Source of the DNA: Chungangia koreensis
GTDB lineage: Bacteria > Bacillota > Bacilli > Bacillales_A > Planococcaceae
DNA length: 64,000 bases
Direction: 5' to 3'
Assembly (NCBI RefSeq): GCF_042651785.1
Contig: NZ_JBHSEC010000003.1
Span: forward strand, 115,574-179,573
Within the stretch, counting starts at the first letter, position 1; the number at the start of each line of letters is the position of its first letter. Under the pieces are notes generated by a model. It did no database searches, was not told where the DNA came from, and worked only from the letters and a program-made list of their open reading frames with translations. Shown piece by piece: positions 15,769 to 25,574 of the stretch. Both the position numbers and the translations under genes were made by a program.

Positions 15769-18126
15769 ATGTTATCGTTTTTTAAACGTTCAAATGAAAC
15801 TAGTCCACGACAATTAAAAAGATATTGGAAAATTGTCGATGAAATTAATAAATTGGAAGACAACTATTCGAAGATGTCAGACGAAGAATTGAAATCGATG
15901 ACAGCCTTCTTTAAAAATGAATTAGCAAACGGCAAGGAGATTCAAAAAATCATACCAAATGCATTTGCCGTTGTCCGTGAAGCGTCAAAGCGTGTTTTGA
16001 ACATGCGTCATTTCGATGTACAGCTGATCGGCGGATTGGTCCTCGCTGAAGGTAATATCGCTGAAATGCCGACTGGTGAAGGTAAAACACTTGTTGCCTC
16101 CCTTCCCTCTTACGTACGAGCTCTCGAAGGTAAAGGCGTTCACGTCATTACAGTGAACGACTACTTGGCAAACCGTGACTACGAACAGATCGGTCAGATA
16201 CACCGCTTTTTAGGACTGACAGTCGGTTTGAATTTACCGATGATGCAGTCAGAACAAAAACAGGAAGCTTATAATGCAGATATTACATATGGTGTCGGAA
16301 CAGAATTCGGCTTCGACTATTTGCGTGACAATATGGTAGCGGACCTTTCTCAGAAAGTGCAACGCCCCTACCATTACGCGATTATCGATGAAGTCGACAG
16401 TGTCTTGATCGATGAAGCGAAAACGCCTTTGATTGTTGCCGGGAAGATGCCTGCTGATCCTGATCTTCATGCCATTGCAGCCCGTCTCGCAAAACGTTTT
16501 GAAAAAGAGAGAGACTACGATTTTGACGATGAAACTAAAGCGACTTCCCTTACAGAAGTCGGTATCGAGAAAGTTGAAAAGGCATTTGGCGTAGACAATT
16601 TGTATGAATTGGAACACCAGACGCTTTACCACTACATGATCCAAGCGGTACGTGCCCACGTCATGTTTGAACGCGACGTCGACTATATCGTGAAAGAAGA
16701 TAAAATCATGCTTGTAGATATGTTTACCGGCCGCATCATGGAAGGCCGGACATTGTCCGATGGCCTCCATCAGGCTATCGAAGCTAAGGAAGGCTTGCCG
16801 ATCACGGAGGAAAATAAAGCTCAAGCCCAAATTACGATTCAAAACTACTTCCGGATGTATCCGATCCTTAGTGGTATGACTGGAACGGCAAAAACGCAGG
16901 AAAAAGAATTCCGTGAAGTTTACGGGATGGACGTCATTCAGATTCCGACGAACCGTCCGAAAATCCGTGTCGATCAAAAGGACAAAGTGTATGCAACAAT
17001 TGAACAAAAGTACACTGCCGTTGCCGATGAAGTGAAGAAACGCCATGACAAAGGGCAACCAGTCCTTGTCGGTACGACTTCCATCCTCCAATCGGAAAAG
17101 GTGGCAAATTACCTCGACAAATTAGGATTGGAATATAACTTACTGAACGCGAAAAGCGTGGAGCAGGAGGTATACCTGATTTCCCAAGCTGGACAGCTTG
17201 GACACATCACAGTCGCCACAAACATGGCCGGCCGTGGTACAGACATTGTGTTGGGCGATGGTGTCGCTGAAGTTGGTGGATTGTTCGTCCTCGGTACCGA
17301 AAAGCATGAAAGCCGCAGAATTGATAACCAGCTGCGTGGACGTTCCGGACGTCAAGGAGACCCAGGAGAAAGCCAATTCTTCCTATCTCTCGAGGATGAT
17401 ATGTTCCGCCGTTTTGCAAAAGACGATTTGGAGAAGTTCTCACCTAAAGTGACGACGGATGAAGATGGATTAGTACAGAACAGCGATGTACATGAACTTA
17501 CGGACAGGACACAACGGATCGTTGAAGGCGCACAATTCTCCATGCGAGAATACAACCTGAAATTAGACGATGTCATCAATGACCAGCGAAAAGTTGTTTA
17601 TACTTTACGCGACCGTGTGTTGAAAGGCGAAAACACAATGGAAGCGTTAAAAACTATGGTAGACGAGCTTGTCGAATTCGTAGTCGGAGAAAGTTGCCCT
17701 GACGATGTAATTCCTGAAAACTGGGATTTCGACCGTATCGAACGTACCGTTAACCAATTGTTCCTTACACCCGTTACCATCGATCGCAAGTCCGACAAAG
17801 TGAAGAAAATCATGAATGACTTGAAGGAACCGTTAGACGAACTAAAAGTATTCATGGATACATTCAAGGAAAACGAACAAGTGATGAACACGATTCCTCG
17901 CGTCATGCTTTCCTATATCGATTCGATGTGGGTGAAACATTTGGAAGCGATGACTCGTCTGAAAGAAGGAATCGGTCTTCGTGCGTATCAACAGGAAGAT
18001 CCTATGAGGATTTACGAACGCGAAGGACTTGAATTATTCGCGATGAACTACCAAAACTTAAGACGCTCAACTGCCGCGGAAATCGTCGGCTTCATGAGAG
18101 CATTGAATCAGCAGGAGGTGCAATAA
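15769..18126 (+). CDS. secA2: Accessory preprotein translocase ATPase SecA2
   Basis: SecA motor ATPase of 785 residues. Walker A is MPTGEGKTLVA (about residues 100-110), Walker B/DEAD-like is IIDEVDSVLIDEAKTP, and the preprotein cross-linking and helicase motor (VATNMAGRGTDIVLGDGV, RIDNQLRGRSGRQGDPG) and scaffold domains follow. The C-terminal linker and zinc-binding cysteines of housekeeping SecA are missing; the protein ends MRALNQQEVQ. This shorter form, together with slaP overlapping by one base, marks it as SecA2. In Bacillus anthracis SecA2 and SlaP are needed for secretion of S-layer proteins. AAAGGAGAG precedes the ATG. Confidence 0.94.
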   Translation: MLSFFKRSNETSPRQLKRYWKIVDEINKLEDNYSKMSDEELKSMTAFFKNELANGKEIQKIIPNAFAVVREASKRVLNMRHFDVQLIGGLVLAEGNIAEMPTGEGKTLVASLPSYVRALEGKGVHVITVNDYLANRDYEQIGQIHRFLGLTVGLNLPMMQSEQKQEAYNADITYGVGTEFGFDYLRDNMVADLSQKVQRPYHYAIIDEVDSVLIDEAKTPLIVAGKMPADPDLHAIAARLAKRFEKERDYDFDDETKATSLTEVGIEKVEKAFGVDNLYELEHQTLYHYMIQAVRAHVMFERDVDYIVKEDKIMLVDMFTGRIMEGRTLSDGLHQAIEAKEGLPITEENKAQAQITIQNYFRMYPILSGMTGTAKTQEKEFREVYGMDVIQIPTNRPKIRVDQKDKVYATIEQKYTAVADEVKKRHDKGQPVLVGTTSILQSEKVANYLDKLGLEYNLLNAKSVEQEVYLISQAGQLGHITVATNMAGRGTDIVLGDGVAEVGGLFVLGTEKHESRRIDNQLRGRSGRQGDPGESQFFLSLEDDMFRRFAKDDLEKFSPKVTTDEDGLVQNSDVHELTDRTQRIVEGAQFSMREYNLKLDDVINDQRKVVYTLRDRVLKGENTMEALKTMVDELVEFVVGESCPDDVIPENWDFDRIERTVNQLFLTPVTIDRKSDKVKKIMNDLKEPLDELKVFMDTFKENEQVMNTIPRVMLSYIDSMWVKHLEAMTRLKEGIGLRAYQQEDPMRIYEREGLELFAMNYQNLRRSTAAEIVGFMRALNQQEVQ

Positions 18127-19016
18127 TGGGATTATTTTCGTTCTTCAAACAATCAGAGAAAACCGGTAAAGATGCAACAGTCAGTTCGGAAGAATTAGTT
18201 GACCATGCAGAAACGGGCGACGTGGATCGAGAAGTGGAAACTCCCCTCTCCTTCCATCCGGAATGGAACGTACCGAAAGAACAGGAATACGTTTTCCGTT
18301 TCCTTTCAAATGAATTGGAGCCATTGAAGCCAAATCAGATTTCCCTTTCCGGGATTGACATTGATGAGGATCAAAACGGCGGATTGCTTGTTAAAGCCTT
18401 CTTCCGTTCCTCCCTCCCACGTCCGATTGAAATGGGTAACGCAGAGTTGATGCTTTTAGATGGCGAAGACAACTTACTTGCTTCAAAAGAATTCAATCTA
18501 AAGGAATTAGGTGAAATCCCTGCCGAAAGTGCCCGCCCATGGGTATTCACTTTTGAACAACCTTTCCTAAAAGTCGAAGGCAAACCGGCTGACGGCTGGA
18601 AATTGGCATTCAACGTGCAATCCTTAGTTCCACACCAATTGGACTTGGACCCTGCATGGGAAGAAGGATTGCCTGAGGAGCAAAAGGATGCTTTGCGACA
18701 AGTGATTGAGAAACTGCCGAAGCTAAATCCGCGTGAAGTGAACTTCAGTGGCTTCCAAGCAAAGATTCAACCGGAAGGCAGCCTTGCTGTTTCGCTTTTC
18801 ATCCGGAACGGTCACACGCAACATATCACGCTCGAACAGCTTCCTCTGGAAGTACTCGATGCTACTGGCACGTTAGTCGCTCGTGGATCCTTCAATCTGC
18901 CGTCTCTAACGGTCAAAGCCAATACATCCAAGCCATGGACCTTCATCTTCCCGAAAGAAATGATCATCATGGAGAATCCGGACTTTTCACGATGGACTGT
19001 CCGCGTTCCTCAATAA
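18126..19016 (+). CDS. slaP: Accessory Sec system S-layer assembly protein SlaP
   Basis: A 296-residue soluble protein with no signal peptide or membrane segment and two copies of a SLAP-type domain. The first covers about residues 40-165 (LSFHPEWNVPKEQEYVF, KPNQISLSGIDIDE, SARPWVFTFE); the second about 175-296 (LDPAWEEGLPEEQKDALRQV, NPREVNFSGFQA, TSKPWTFIFPKE). Each copy begins with an 'HPEW/DPAW' element and ends with a 'PW.F.F' element. The protein acts with SecA2 in S-layer protein export in B. anthracis. Its ATG overlaps the secA2 TAA by one base. Confidence 0.9.
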   Translation: MGLFSFFKQSEKTGKDATVSSEELVDHAETGDVDREVETPLSFHPEWNVPKEQEYVFRFLSNELEPLKPNQISLSGIDIDEDQNGGLLVKAFFRSSLPRPIEMGNAELMLLDGEDNLLASKEFNLKELGEIPAESARPWVFTFEQPFLKVEGKPADGWKLAFNVQSLVPHQLDLDPAWEEGLPEEQKDALRQVIEKLPKLNPREVNFSGFQAKIQPEGSLAVSLFIRNGHTQHITLEQLPLEVLDATGTLVARGSFNLPSLTVKANTSKPWTFIFPKEMIIMENPDFSRWTVRVPQ

Positions 19017-19022
19017 GTCAGA

Positions 19023-19054
19023 AAAGCACCCAGAACATCATCTGGGTGCTTTCT
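19023..19054. terminator. Terminator after slaP
   Basis: A perfect 10-bp stem (19025-19034 with 19041-19050) followed by TTTC on the plus strand and preceded by AAAA, so it may also serve the convergent lipoprotein gene. Confidence 0.8.
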
Positions 19055-19061
19055 TCTTTAA

Positions 19062-20621
19062 TTAATATCGTTCTTCTTCTACCTCGAATGTATTCGTTTT
19101 CCGATCAATCTTGGCCTTAAACTGATTTTCTTTCTTGTCCTTACGGAATTTAAGGACGATGGTTTCATCATCAACACTATAGATATAAATAGAGTGTATT
19201 GGTCCCTCTTGCTGATTTTCAATAAAATGCCTGATGGACGCGCTAATATTCTCATAGAGTTCATCATTTCGCCAAACGATCTTTGATAGTACCCCATGTT
19301 CTGCATTTATTTGTTTATACTCGTCTTTAATTAAGCTTCCCACTTTTAAATCCTGAATCGAAATATTCTCCCCATCAATCGTTTCCAACAGGTCCTCATC
19401 CAGGTATTTATAGCTGTTGCCCATAAACACACTGTCTTTTCCAACACCTTGTACAATTTGATAGTCATTGATATCATCATAAGGTGTCGGCTCATTGTTC
19501 GGAGGAATATGTTCAATTCGTTCGATACTTTGTTTTTTGGTATTAAAATCATACGTCACTTCAAATGTATCCCACGTATCATCCTGCAAGTCCGCCACCC
19601 GGATAGTATAGCTCTCCCCACTACGACCGATATAGTTAAACATGATCACCGGATCTTTGTAGAGAGGACCCTCGAGGACAGACTTGACCCATTCCTGGAC
19701 CCCCGGTTTTTCTTCTGATTTCAATAGTGTCAACTTATTCAGTTTGGCTTCTTTAATAATTCCGTCGCCTTTATATTCACGATAATCCACTTTAACAAAA
19801 TCACCAATTTTCAAGGAATCCTTCGTAATAATTTCCCCTGAATCCGTCTCAAGAACCGAGTCTTTTGTTAGGGTATAATCGGCCATCATAACCCGGAAAC
19901 CATTATCATAGATTTCGGAAATATGTCCATTATCAACTCCATTACCTCCCGCCTCTCTCTCCTTTGCGACGGACGAGATCTCTCGAACAGAATATTCGTT
20001 TGTAAGGAGATTGATCGTAGCTGCATATTGTTTTTCAACAGATATGTCATAAAATCGCAGATGTATCCATTCATTCCCTACCCCAGATATCCACGTCCCT
20101 GTCATCAATCCACCTTCACGATTTTCAATAAAATGCCTGATCGCATGACTTACTTGAATGCTCTCTTTATCAGTTTGCAGCTTTACGATTTTAGCATAGC
20201 TCTTTCGAGGATACGTATTTTCATCTATAATGCCTGTTGAATGTAACTTTATTAAGTCGCCTGGACGTAAATTATCAATTGTCAGCTTTTCATCGTAACT
20301 ATTTACGACTTTTGTACTCTTTACTATTTTGTAGTAAATATCATCGACTAAGATGCTATCATCGGTAACATCTGTAATCACTTTAAAATCTAAAACCTTT
20401 GAAAAAGGAAAATAACTTGGTTGTTCCAAATCTTTATTCTTTGAATCCATAGCAGGCCCTGCATCCTTAACAGTTAGATCATCGGCTGGTCCTGCTTCTT
20501 TATCTGTTCTCTCCTTTACAGGTTCTGTATCATTTCCAAAAAAGTCTGGTCCTACATCTTGCTGGCCACAACCGGCTACCAATAAAATTAAAATAAGTAA
20601 AGTTAAAACAGTTTTAAACAT
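19062..20621 (-). CDS. Lipoprotein with three tandem modules, function unknown
   Basis: A 519-residue lipoprotein: signal peptide MFKTVLTLLILILLVAGC with lipobox Cys18, then a charged linker to about residue 70. Three modules of about 145 residues follow, each with a start of the type DDSILVDDIYYKIVKSTKVV, an SM-like middle (LRPGDLIKL, LKIGDFVKV, LKVGSLIKDE) and a strand-rich end. Modules 1 and 3 share HAIRHFIENREGG and ASIRHFIENQQEGP and end in a similar NEYSV/NTFEV element. Module 2 lacks the RHFIEN block. No catalytic motif was recognised. GAGGGGGAG precedes the ATG. Array C lies upstream. Confidence 0.8.
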   Translation of the reverse strand: MFKTVLTLLILILLVAGCGQQDVGPDFFGNDTEPVKERTDKEAGPADDLTVKDAGPAMDSKNKDLEQPSYFPFSKVLDFKVITDVTDDSILVDDIYYKIVKSTKVVNSYDEKLTIDNLRPGDLIKLHSTGIIDENTYPRKSYAKIVKLQTDKESIQVSHAIRHFIENREGGLMTGTWISGVGNEWIHLRFYDISVEKQYAATINLLTNEYSVREISSVAKEREAGGNGVDNGHISEIYDNGFRVMMADYTLTKDSVLETDSGEIITKDSLKIGDFVKVDYREYKGDGIIKEAKLNKLTLLKSEEKPGVQEWVKSVLEGPLYKDPVIMFNYIGRSGESYTIRVADLQDDTWDTFEVTYDFNTKKQSIERIEHIPPNNEPTPYDDINDYQIVQGVGKDSVFMGNSYKYLDEDLLETIDGENISIQDLKVGSLIKDEYKQINAEHGVLSKIVWRNDELYENISASIRHFIENQQEGPIHSIYIYSVDDETIVLKFRKDKKENQFKAKIDRKTNTFEVEEERY

Positions 20622-20737
20622 TTTTCTCCCCCTCTTCGCTGCTCATTTGAAATTTGTGGGATTATCCTATTAAACAAGTAGTCGTGTTACATTACCAAAA
20701 GTTTCAAGAAATGTGTAGGAAAATGAATAATTCGCTT

Positions 20738-20908
20738 TGTCGAGTAACTTGCGAATCCATGTCGATTACCTACCGGATGTTTGTCGACTACCTACCACTT
20801 CGGGAATCCACCACGTATTCCTGGAACACTTTGTCGCCTACCTTGCGGATCCATGTCGACTACCTTGCGCTCACGTGTCGCCCACCTTGCAACTACTTGT
20901 CTACTATC
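20738..20908. repeat. Phased array C: 7 copies of TGTCGACTACC, 22-bp period
   Basis: Cores begin at 20738, 20760, 20782, 20832, 20854, 20876 and 20898: spacing 22, 22, 50, 22, 22, 22. The core matches array E (50938-51012). The 22-bp period cannot preserve a reading frame, so conservation acts on DNA or RNA. The array fills the interval between the terminator of the glycosidase-like gene and the start of the three-module lipoprotein gene. Confidence 0.9.
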
Positions 20909-20942
20909 CCCCTTACTATCCCCTCTCCTTTTCCACAACCAC

Positions 20943-20976
20943 AAAAAACAGCCGGCTCAATCGAAATTGAACCGGC
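20943..20976 (-). terminator. Terminator of the phosphodiester glycosidase-like gene
   Basis: Stem 20951-20960 with 20967-20976 (one mismatch) followed on the minus strand by TGTTTTTT, 9 bp after the stop codon. Confidence 0.85.
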
Positions 20977-20984
20977 CGTTTTCA

Positions 20985-23489
20985 TCATTTAACTTTAAAT
21001 TTCGTTATACTGTCCTTCACCATACGTGTACCTTGAGAGTTCGTTACAAAATGCGTTACGACAAGTCGGTATGCTTTACCAGATTGATAGCCTGCAGAAG
21101 GTGCGTTGACGATAAGTTTCGTTCCGTCACTTCCCTTTGCTACAGTTACTGGCTGGCGGACACCGTACTGATCTTCCACGTACACATATTTCGTATTTAG
21201 CAAGGAACTGTTCATGTTTTGACTAAATGTTACTGTGAATTGTTTATTCGCGGGTACAACACGGTCATTGGAATTCGATGTGAATGCCAATTCGTTTGTT
21301 GGACCATCATGGTAAACTGTTTGAAGTTTATCGAACCAGATTGAACTTTTGTTCTTCTTAGCAGAAGATGGTTCAGCTACATAGATTTTATTCAACTTTA
21401 AAGGTGCTGACAGATTGGAAGGGACTGTTGCTTCAACGTACTTCCATCCTGTCCAGTTCAAGCCGCCATCATTTGTGAAGTCGACTGTCACTTCTTTTCC
21501 ATTGCCATCGGATAATGAGCCTCGGAGCCAGTGGTTATTTCCGTCTCCGTACACCCAAACACCGATTCTGTCAGGTTTTCCTTCAAGCGCAAGCCCATTC
21601 GTCCATGTTACGTATGCAGCGGAGGTATCGTCTTTATATGACGTGAAATCGTAATTCAATTTCAATGAGCTGTTTCCATCATGGGCGTTCAACTTCGTGT
21701 CAGTTGAAATAGATGCATTGGCACGGATTGTCTCTGCTTTTAATCCAGTAGTGGAATCAAACGTTCCAAGTACTAACGGTTGATTTGAAACAGTGACTGG
21801 AATCGTTACTTTCGTTGAACCGAATGTGCCGACGATGGAGCCTGAACCTTCAATGTTTCCTGAAGTAAATGTTGTTCCGTTTAATGAACCGATATTACCA
21901 TTAACTGTCCAATTTACTGCTGAAGGATTGAAGATAACCTTCTGATTACTACTAATTCCTCTTACACTAAAATCAGCTGTTTCTCCTGTGCCCAGACGAA
22001 TTTTCTCAGGTGTTGCCACTAATCGATCGATTGAATTCGTCACTGTGACAGGGATGGAAATAGTAGCTGTTTCATAAGTAGCTGTAATCGTACCTTTTCC
22101 AGCATTTGTACCTACGAATTTATTATTCTCGATAACTCCAACATTGTTAGACACAGATTCTAATTTCAGCTTGGAAGAATCAATTGGTAACGCATTGTAG
22201 TATTGATCCAATACATAGTTCACTTTGTAACCGACTGATGCCCCGACAGCAACGATGCCATCTTCTGTTTGGGTAACATTGACATGCTGAGGTGTACCGA
22301 TTGGTGCTGTACTGATCGCCTCAAGAATCGCAGATACTCGGCGTTCTGATCCATCAGAAGGACGGTTTGCCAAAGTTGGATAAGTCGCCCCGTAATTTCT
22401 TGTAACCATCGTTGTGGAACCGCCGCCATCCAAGTTAATAGCATTGTAGGCACCGATGGATACCAAATAATTCGCGAACTCTGTTAGCGTCATCCCTTGG
22501 CTGTAACCCGATTGCTTGCCATCCACCGTAACGAAGTATGCCGTGTTGCCAGTTGCATCAGTCGCAACTGCTGTACGTGCAGTACGTTCAGTTACACGAG
22601 GAGATTTTGGATCAATCGTCATATCGACCCTGCCGTTTTGAACAAGCAATGGACCGGAAGCAAGCATGAACTGGGCACCTTTCCAAGACGAATCCACATC
22701 TACAGAAAGCGTGACAGAATCACCGACTTTCATTGAAGTGAATTTTGATGCTTCAGTACCTGAAGCGGAAATGACATATCCGTCATCCGGAATAGTAGCG
22801 GATGTATATTGTCCATATGGACGGATTGCGGAAACTGTACCAGTAACCTTTTCACCAAATTTCAATTGGGAGTCGACTTTCTTTGAAACTCCGCTTACGA
22901 CAACTTCGATCCCGTATTGGTTTTGGCGAGTTTTATCATTCGGCCAGCTGGAAGTATATAAAATACTTTCATTGTTGTCTCTTAATCTATTCATCGATGT
23001 GAGCGAATAGTTTGCCCCATTATGCTCAATCGTGTGAGATAAATTGTATTTACCGACTTTTGCCTTCTTGTCTGCTGTAACTCCGAACGCAGCAGGTGTA
23101 TGCATGTAATCATTGAAGTTGGTTGACACATTTCCTAAGTTCACAATCCGGTCATTTTCAGCTAATAAATATAGCGGGAAGCGATCTTCCCATCTGAAAA
23201 ATGATGCGTTGACGGCACCAACAACATGGTGCTGATCATATGTATGAGCTTTAGATAATGCAGAAACGGACTGCAACGTATTTAATGGATTTGAAACCCC
23301 ATATTCAATTTTACTGTACGGATTCGTCAAGTCGACTGAGAGTTTATTGACCTTTTGAGGATATCCTCCTACACTCGTTGACGTTGACTCATGGTTGATC
23401 CCCGGAGAGAGAGTCGCGGCGGATACTGTGAAACTGCTAAAAACTAAGACGGCTGCTAAAACTGTAGCGAGAATTTTTTTAACCTGCAT
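20985..23489 (-). CDS. Secreted phosphodiester glycosidase (NAGPA) domain protein with Ig-like and carbohydrate-binding regions
   Basis: An 834-residue exported protein. The signal peptide is MQVKKILATVLAAVLVFSSFTVSAA. The NAGPA/phosphodiester glycosidase domain covers about residues 60-390 and includes ASGPLLVQNG, RTARTAVATDATGNTAYFVTVDG and the hallmark INLDGGGSTTMV near 350-361. Two bacterial Ig-like modules follow (about 400-570), then a jelly-roll-like region (570-740: GNSSLKLNYDFT, RIGVWVYGDGNNHWLRGSL) and a C-terminal Ig-like domain (VTFSQNMNSSLLNTKYVYV). The start at 23489 follows AAAGGAG; a longer frame to 23588 has no such site. It probably cleaves phosphodiester-linked sugars in surface polymers; the substrate is unknown. 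Confidence 0.86.
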   Translation of the reverse strand: MQVKKILATVLAAVLVFSSFTVSAATLSPGINHESTSTSVGGYPQKVNKLSVDLTNPYSKIEYGVSNPLNTLQSVSALSKAHTYDQHHVVGAVNASFFRWEDRFPLYLLAENDRIVNLGNVSTNFNDYMHTPAAFGVTADKKAKVGKYNLSHTIEHNGANYSLTSMNRLRDNNESILYTSSWPNDKTRQNQYGIEVVVSGVSKKVDSQLKFGEKVTGTVSAIRPYGQYTSATIPDDGYVISASGTEASKFTSMKVGDSVTLSVDVDSSWKGAQFMLASGPLLVQNGRVDMTIDPKSPRVTERTARTAVATDATGNTAYFVTVDGKQSGYSQGMTLTEFANYLVSIGAYNAINLDGGGSTTMVTRNYGATYPTLANRPSDGSERRVSAILEAISTAPIGTPQHVNVTQTEDGIVAVGASVGYKVNYVLDQYYNALPIDSSKLKLESVSNNVGVIENNKFVGTNAGKGTITATYETATISIPVTVTNSIDRLVATPEKIRLGTGETADFSVRGISSNQKVIFNPSAVNWTVNGNIGSLNGTTFTSGNIEGSGSIVGTFGSTKVTIPVTVSNQPLVLGTFDSTTGLKAETIRANASISTDTKLNAHDGNSSLKLNYDFTSYKDDTSAAYVTWTNGLALEGKPDRIGVWVYGDGNNHWLRGSLSDGNGKEVTVDFTNDGGLNWTGWKYVEATVPSNLSAPLKLNKIYVAEPSSAKKNKSSIWFDKLQTVYHDGPTNELAFTSNSNDRVVPANKQFTVTFSQNMNSSLLNTKYVYVEDQYGVRQPVTVAKGSDGTKLIVNAPSAGYQSGKAYRLVVTHFVTNSQGTRMVKDSITKFKVK

Positions 23490-23575
23490 TATGTGACTCC
23501 TTTCGACATCTCTTTCAAACTCTAAGTATACTAAAAGAATTGGAAAAAGATATAGTCCAGAGGACATAAAAATGG

Positions 23576-23616
23576 AAAAAGAACCCAAAAGAGTTTAAAA
23601 AACTCTAATGGGTTCT
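23576..23616 (-). terminator. Terminator of the small SLH gene
   Basis: Two nested perfect stems (outer 8 bp, 23580-23587 with 23609-23616; inner 7 bp) followed on the minus strand by TTTTT. Confidence 0.8.
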
Positions 23617-23733
23617 TCTTCGCGCCATCAACCAAGCACCACATTTATTGAATACAAAACAGGAATTTTACCTACGTGTTTATTGTACCATATTTATGAA
23701 ATCTTACAAGAAAGATATTCATATTTGCCTAAA

Positions 23734-24354
23734 CTATTCCACAGAAATTACTTCAGGTGGATCAAGTGTTACATTGCTTTCAGCACGGTAGATGAAGAGT
23801 GCAAATTCGCCTCTTGTAATGTTTTCTTTTGAGCCGAAAGTGGTGGCTGTTTTACCTTGCGTAATGCTACTTTGCAGCAAAGCCGCAACATATGGCTTAA
23901 CAGTCGAAAGGACATCTGTAAACGGCATATCATAAGAAGTTGCCTGCAAATCGTATGTAAGAGCAATCACTTTAGCCATTTGCTCACGCGTCATAGATTG
24001 GTAGCTTCCGAATGTTTTCGAATTGATCCCGTTCATGATGCCGTTTGCTGCCAACGCATTTACTGCCCACTGGCGGTCCTTCGGAACATCTGTAAAACCT
24101 GCATTCGGATATACCGTATCAGGCGTGAACCCGTTAACACGAGCAATCATGACAGCTGCATCAATACGTTTAATTTGGTCGGAAACGCCGAACTGTGTAT
24201 CACTTTGACCTTGAGCATATTTTTTATTCACAATATGGTTGACGGCATCTCTATATCGATCATTCACGTCCGTAAAAGCCGCTAATGCGGAGAAGGACGG
24301 AGCAAATAGAAGTAACAATAGAGAAATAACAACGATGGATTTTTTTAGTTTCAT
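23734..24354 (-). CDS. Small exported protein made of three SLH domains
   Basis: A 206-residue protein that is little more than a signal peptide (MKLKKSIVVISLLLLLFAPSFSALA) and three S-layer homology domains. The domains start at AFTDVNDRYRDAVNHIV, GFTDVPKDRQWAVNALAANG and PFTDVLSTVKPYVAAL, each with a partner helix (FGVSDQIKRIDAAVMIAR, GSYQSMTREQMAKVIAL, FGSKENITRGEFALFIYR). SLH trimers bind pyruvylated secondary wall polymer. The tail VTLDPPEVISVE is too short to be an effector domain. The start follows GGAGGATT. It resembles the SLH trimer of the S-layer protein at 46696. A likely client of SecA2-SlaP. Confidence 0.9.
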   Translation of the reverse strand: MKLKKSIVVISLLLLLFAPSFSALAAFTDVNDRYRDAVNHIVNKKYAQGQSDTQFGVSDQIKRIDAAVMIARVNGFTPDTVYPNAGFTDVPKDRQWAVNALAANGIMNGINSKTFGSYQSMTREQMAKVIALTYDLQATSYDMPFTDVLSTVKPYVAALLQSSITQGKTATTFGSKENITRGEFALFIYRAESNVTLDPPEVISVE

Positions 24355-24428
24355 TCTCAATCCTCCAACAAGTAGTTTAGTAGAGTTTACCAATAGATTG
24401 GAAACAATTCAATTGGACAAATGGACTA

Positions 24429-25448
24429 TTACGGGACAATCTGTTTCACAAACGGAATTTTTTGGATGATCCACGTGAGAATAAAGGAAGCAAAGAATAT
24501 GCTGATCCACACAAGCGGTACCGCCAGTACTGGGTGCACCCAATACTCGTCAAAACCGATGCGTCTTCCGTAAAGCTGGACTATCGGATGGATCAAATAG
24601 ATGCCCAAACTTGCCGCACTTAGCCTTTGAATGAATTTATTTGCCTTAAATACATGACCATACTGCTGAAACAAAACAAACAGGAAGATTCCGATGACCA
24701 CGACATTCGGGCTAACGTATTGATAGAGGAATCCGTCCAGTTTCCCTCCATTTTTCAATGTAAGCCAATACGTGCCGTAAGCAGTCACCCCATAGCCGAT
24801 CAAAGCCAGCACGCCAAGATAAGGGAGTGACTTCTTTGGCAACGGATATTTTAGCAAATAGGCTCCCAATATAAAATAACCGATATATGTACCGAACAAG
24901 CCAGCTTGTAATGCAATCGAAAATCCTTCAAATTTATTCACGAATGGCGCCAAACTGGATAGGACAAACCAGCTGACAAGGAAATATTGAAGCAATTCTT
25001 TCGTTGAATGCTGGACAATTTTTTGTAGAAACGGCGTCATTAAATACAATCCAATGATCGTATATAAGAACCATAGGTGAAAGAACACCGAATCGGTTAA
25101 AAACATTTTAAGCATCTGTTTCCAAGTGAAATCTTCAAACCACATCACCTGGCGGTAAATTAAATAAATCAGGCTCCATATTACGAGAGGTATGATGACT
25201 TTTGAAAAACGCTTCTTGAAGAAATCGCGTAAGCTTTCTTCTTTTGTGCGGGTCAATAGCAATGCACCGCTTATGATAAAGAAGATCGGTACGCTTACCC
25301 GAAGAGCGGAGTCAATCAGATTTCCGTACCACCAAACATTTGGTGCCTTAGTATAATTCGTGACATGCTGGGCCACAACGTGAATGCCGACTACAGAAAA
25401 AATTGCCATCACACGAAGCCAATCCATATAATCATAACGTTCTTTCAT
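24429..25448 (-). CDS. Membrane acyltransferase (acyltransferase 3 family)
   Basis: A 339-residue integral membrane protein with about ten hydrophobic segments. The family N-terminus is MDWLRVMAIFSVVGIHVVAQ with the catalytic His in IHVV. Further family features are FFIISGALLL, HLWFLYTIIGLYLMTPFL and SLGIYLIHPIVQ. Such enzymes O-acetylate or O-acylate surface polysaccharides, peptidoglycan or teichoic acids. The ATG at 25448 follows GAGGTTGTCC; a longer frame to 25505 is not supported. It sits in the surface-protein block. The acceptor is unknown. Confidence 0.9.
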   Translation of the reverse strand: MKERYDYMDWLRVMAIFSVVGIHVVAQHVTNYTKAPNVWWYGNLIDSALRVSVPIFFIISGALLLTRTKEESLRDFFKKRFSKVIIPLVIWSLIYLIYRQVMWFEDFTWKQMLKMFLTDSVFFHLWFLYTIIGLYLMTPFLQKIVQHSTKELLQYFLVSWFVLSSLAPFVNKFEGFSIALQAGLFGTYIGYFILGAYLLKYPLPKKSLPYLGVLALIGYGVTAYGTYWLTLKNGGKLDGFLYQYVSPNVVVIGIFLFVLFQQYGHVFKANKFIQRLSAASLGIYLIHPIVQLYGRRIGFDEYWVHPVLAVPLVWISIFFASFILTWIIQKIPFVKQIVP

Positions 25449-25493
25449 CAGGACAACCTCATCTTTCCTACAATTCAGTAAAGAAACTATATC

Positions 25494-25531
25494 ACAAAAA
25501 AACACCCTCTCAAACTTAAGAGAAGGGTGTT
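25494..25531 (-). terminator. Terminator of the NlpC/P60 gene
   Basis: Stem 25501-25508 with 25524-25531 plus inner pairs, followed on the minus strand by TTTTTTT. Confidence 0.8.
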
Positions 25532-25574
25532 CGAAAAACTTATATTTAGCTGTGAGTCAGCCGAGGGAATAAAA

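Noticed and set aside
16249..17091. 280-codon minus-strand frame within secA2
   Set aside because: Antisense to a strongly conserved gene; no start signal, no recognisable domain.
15769..18126. Housekeeping SecA
   Set aside because: The C-terminal linker and zinc-binding domain are missing, and slaP overlaps it; the accessory SecA2 is the better fit.
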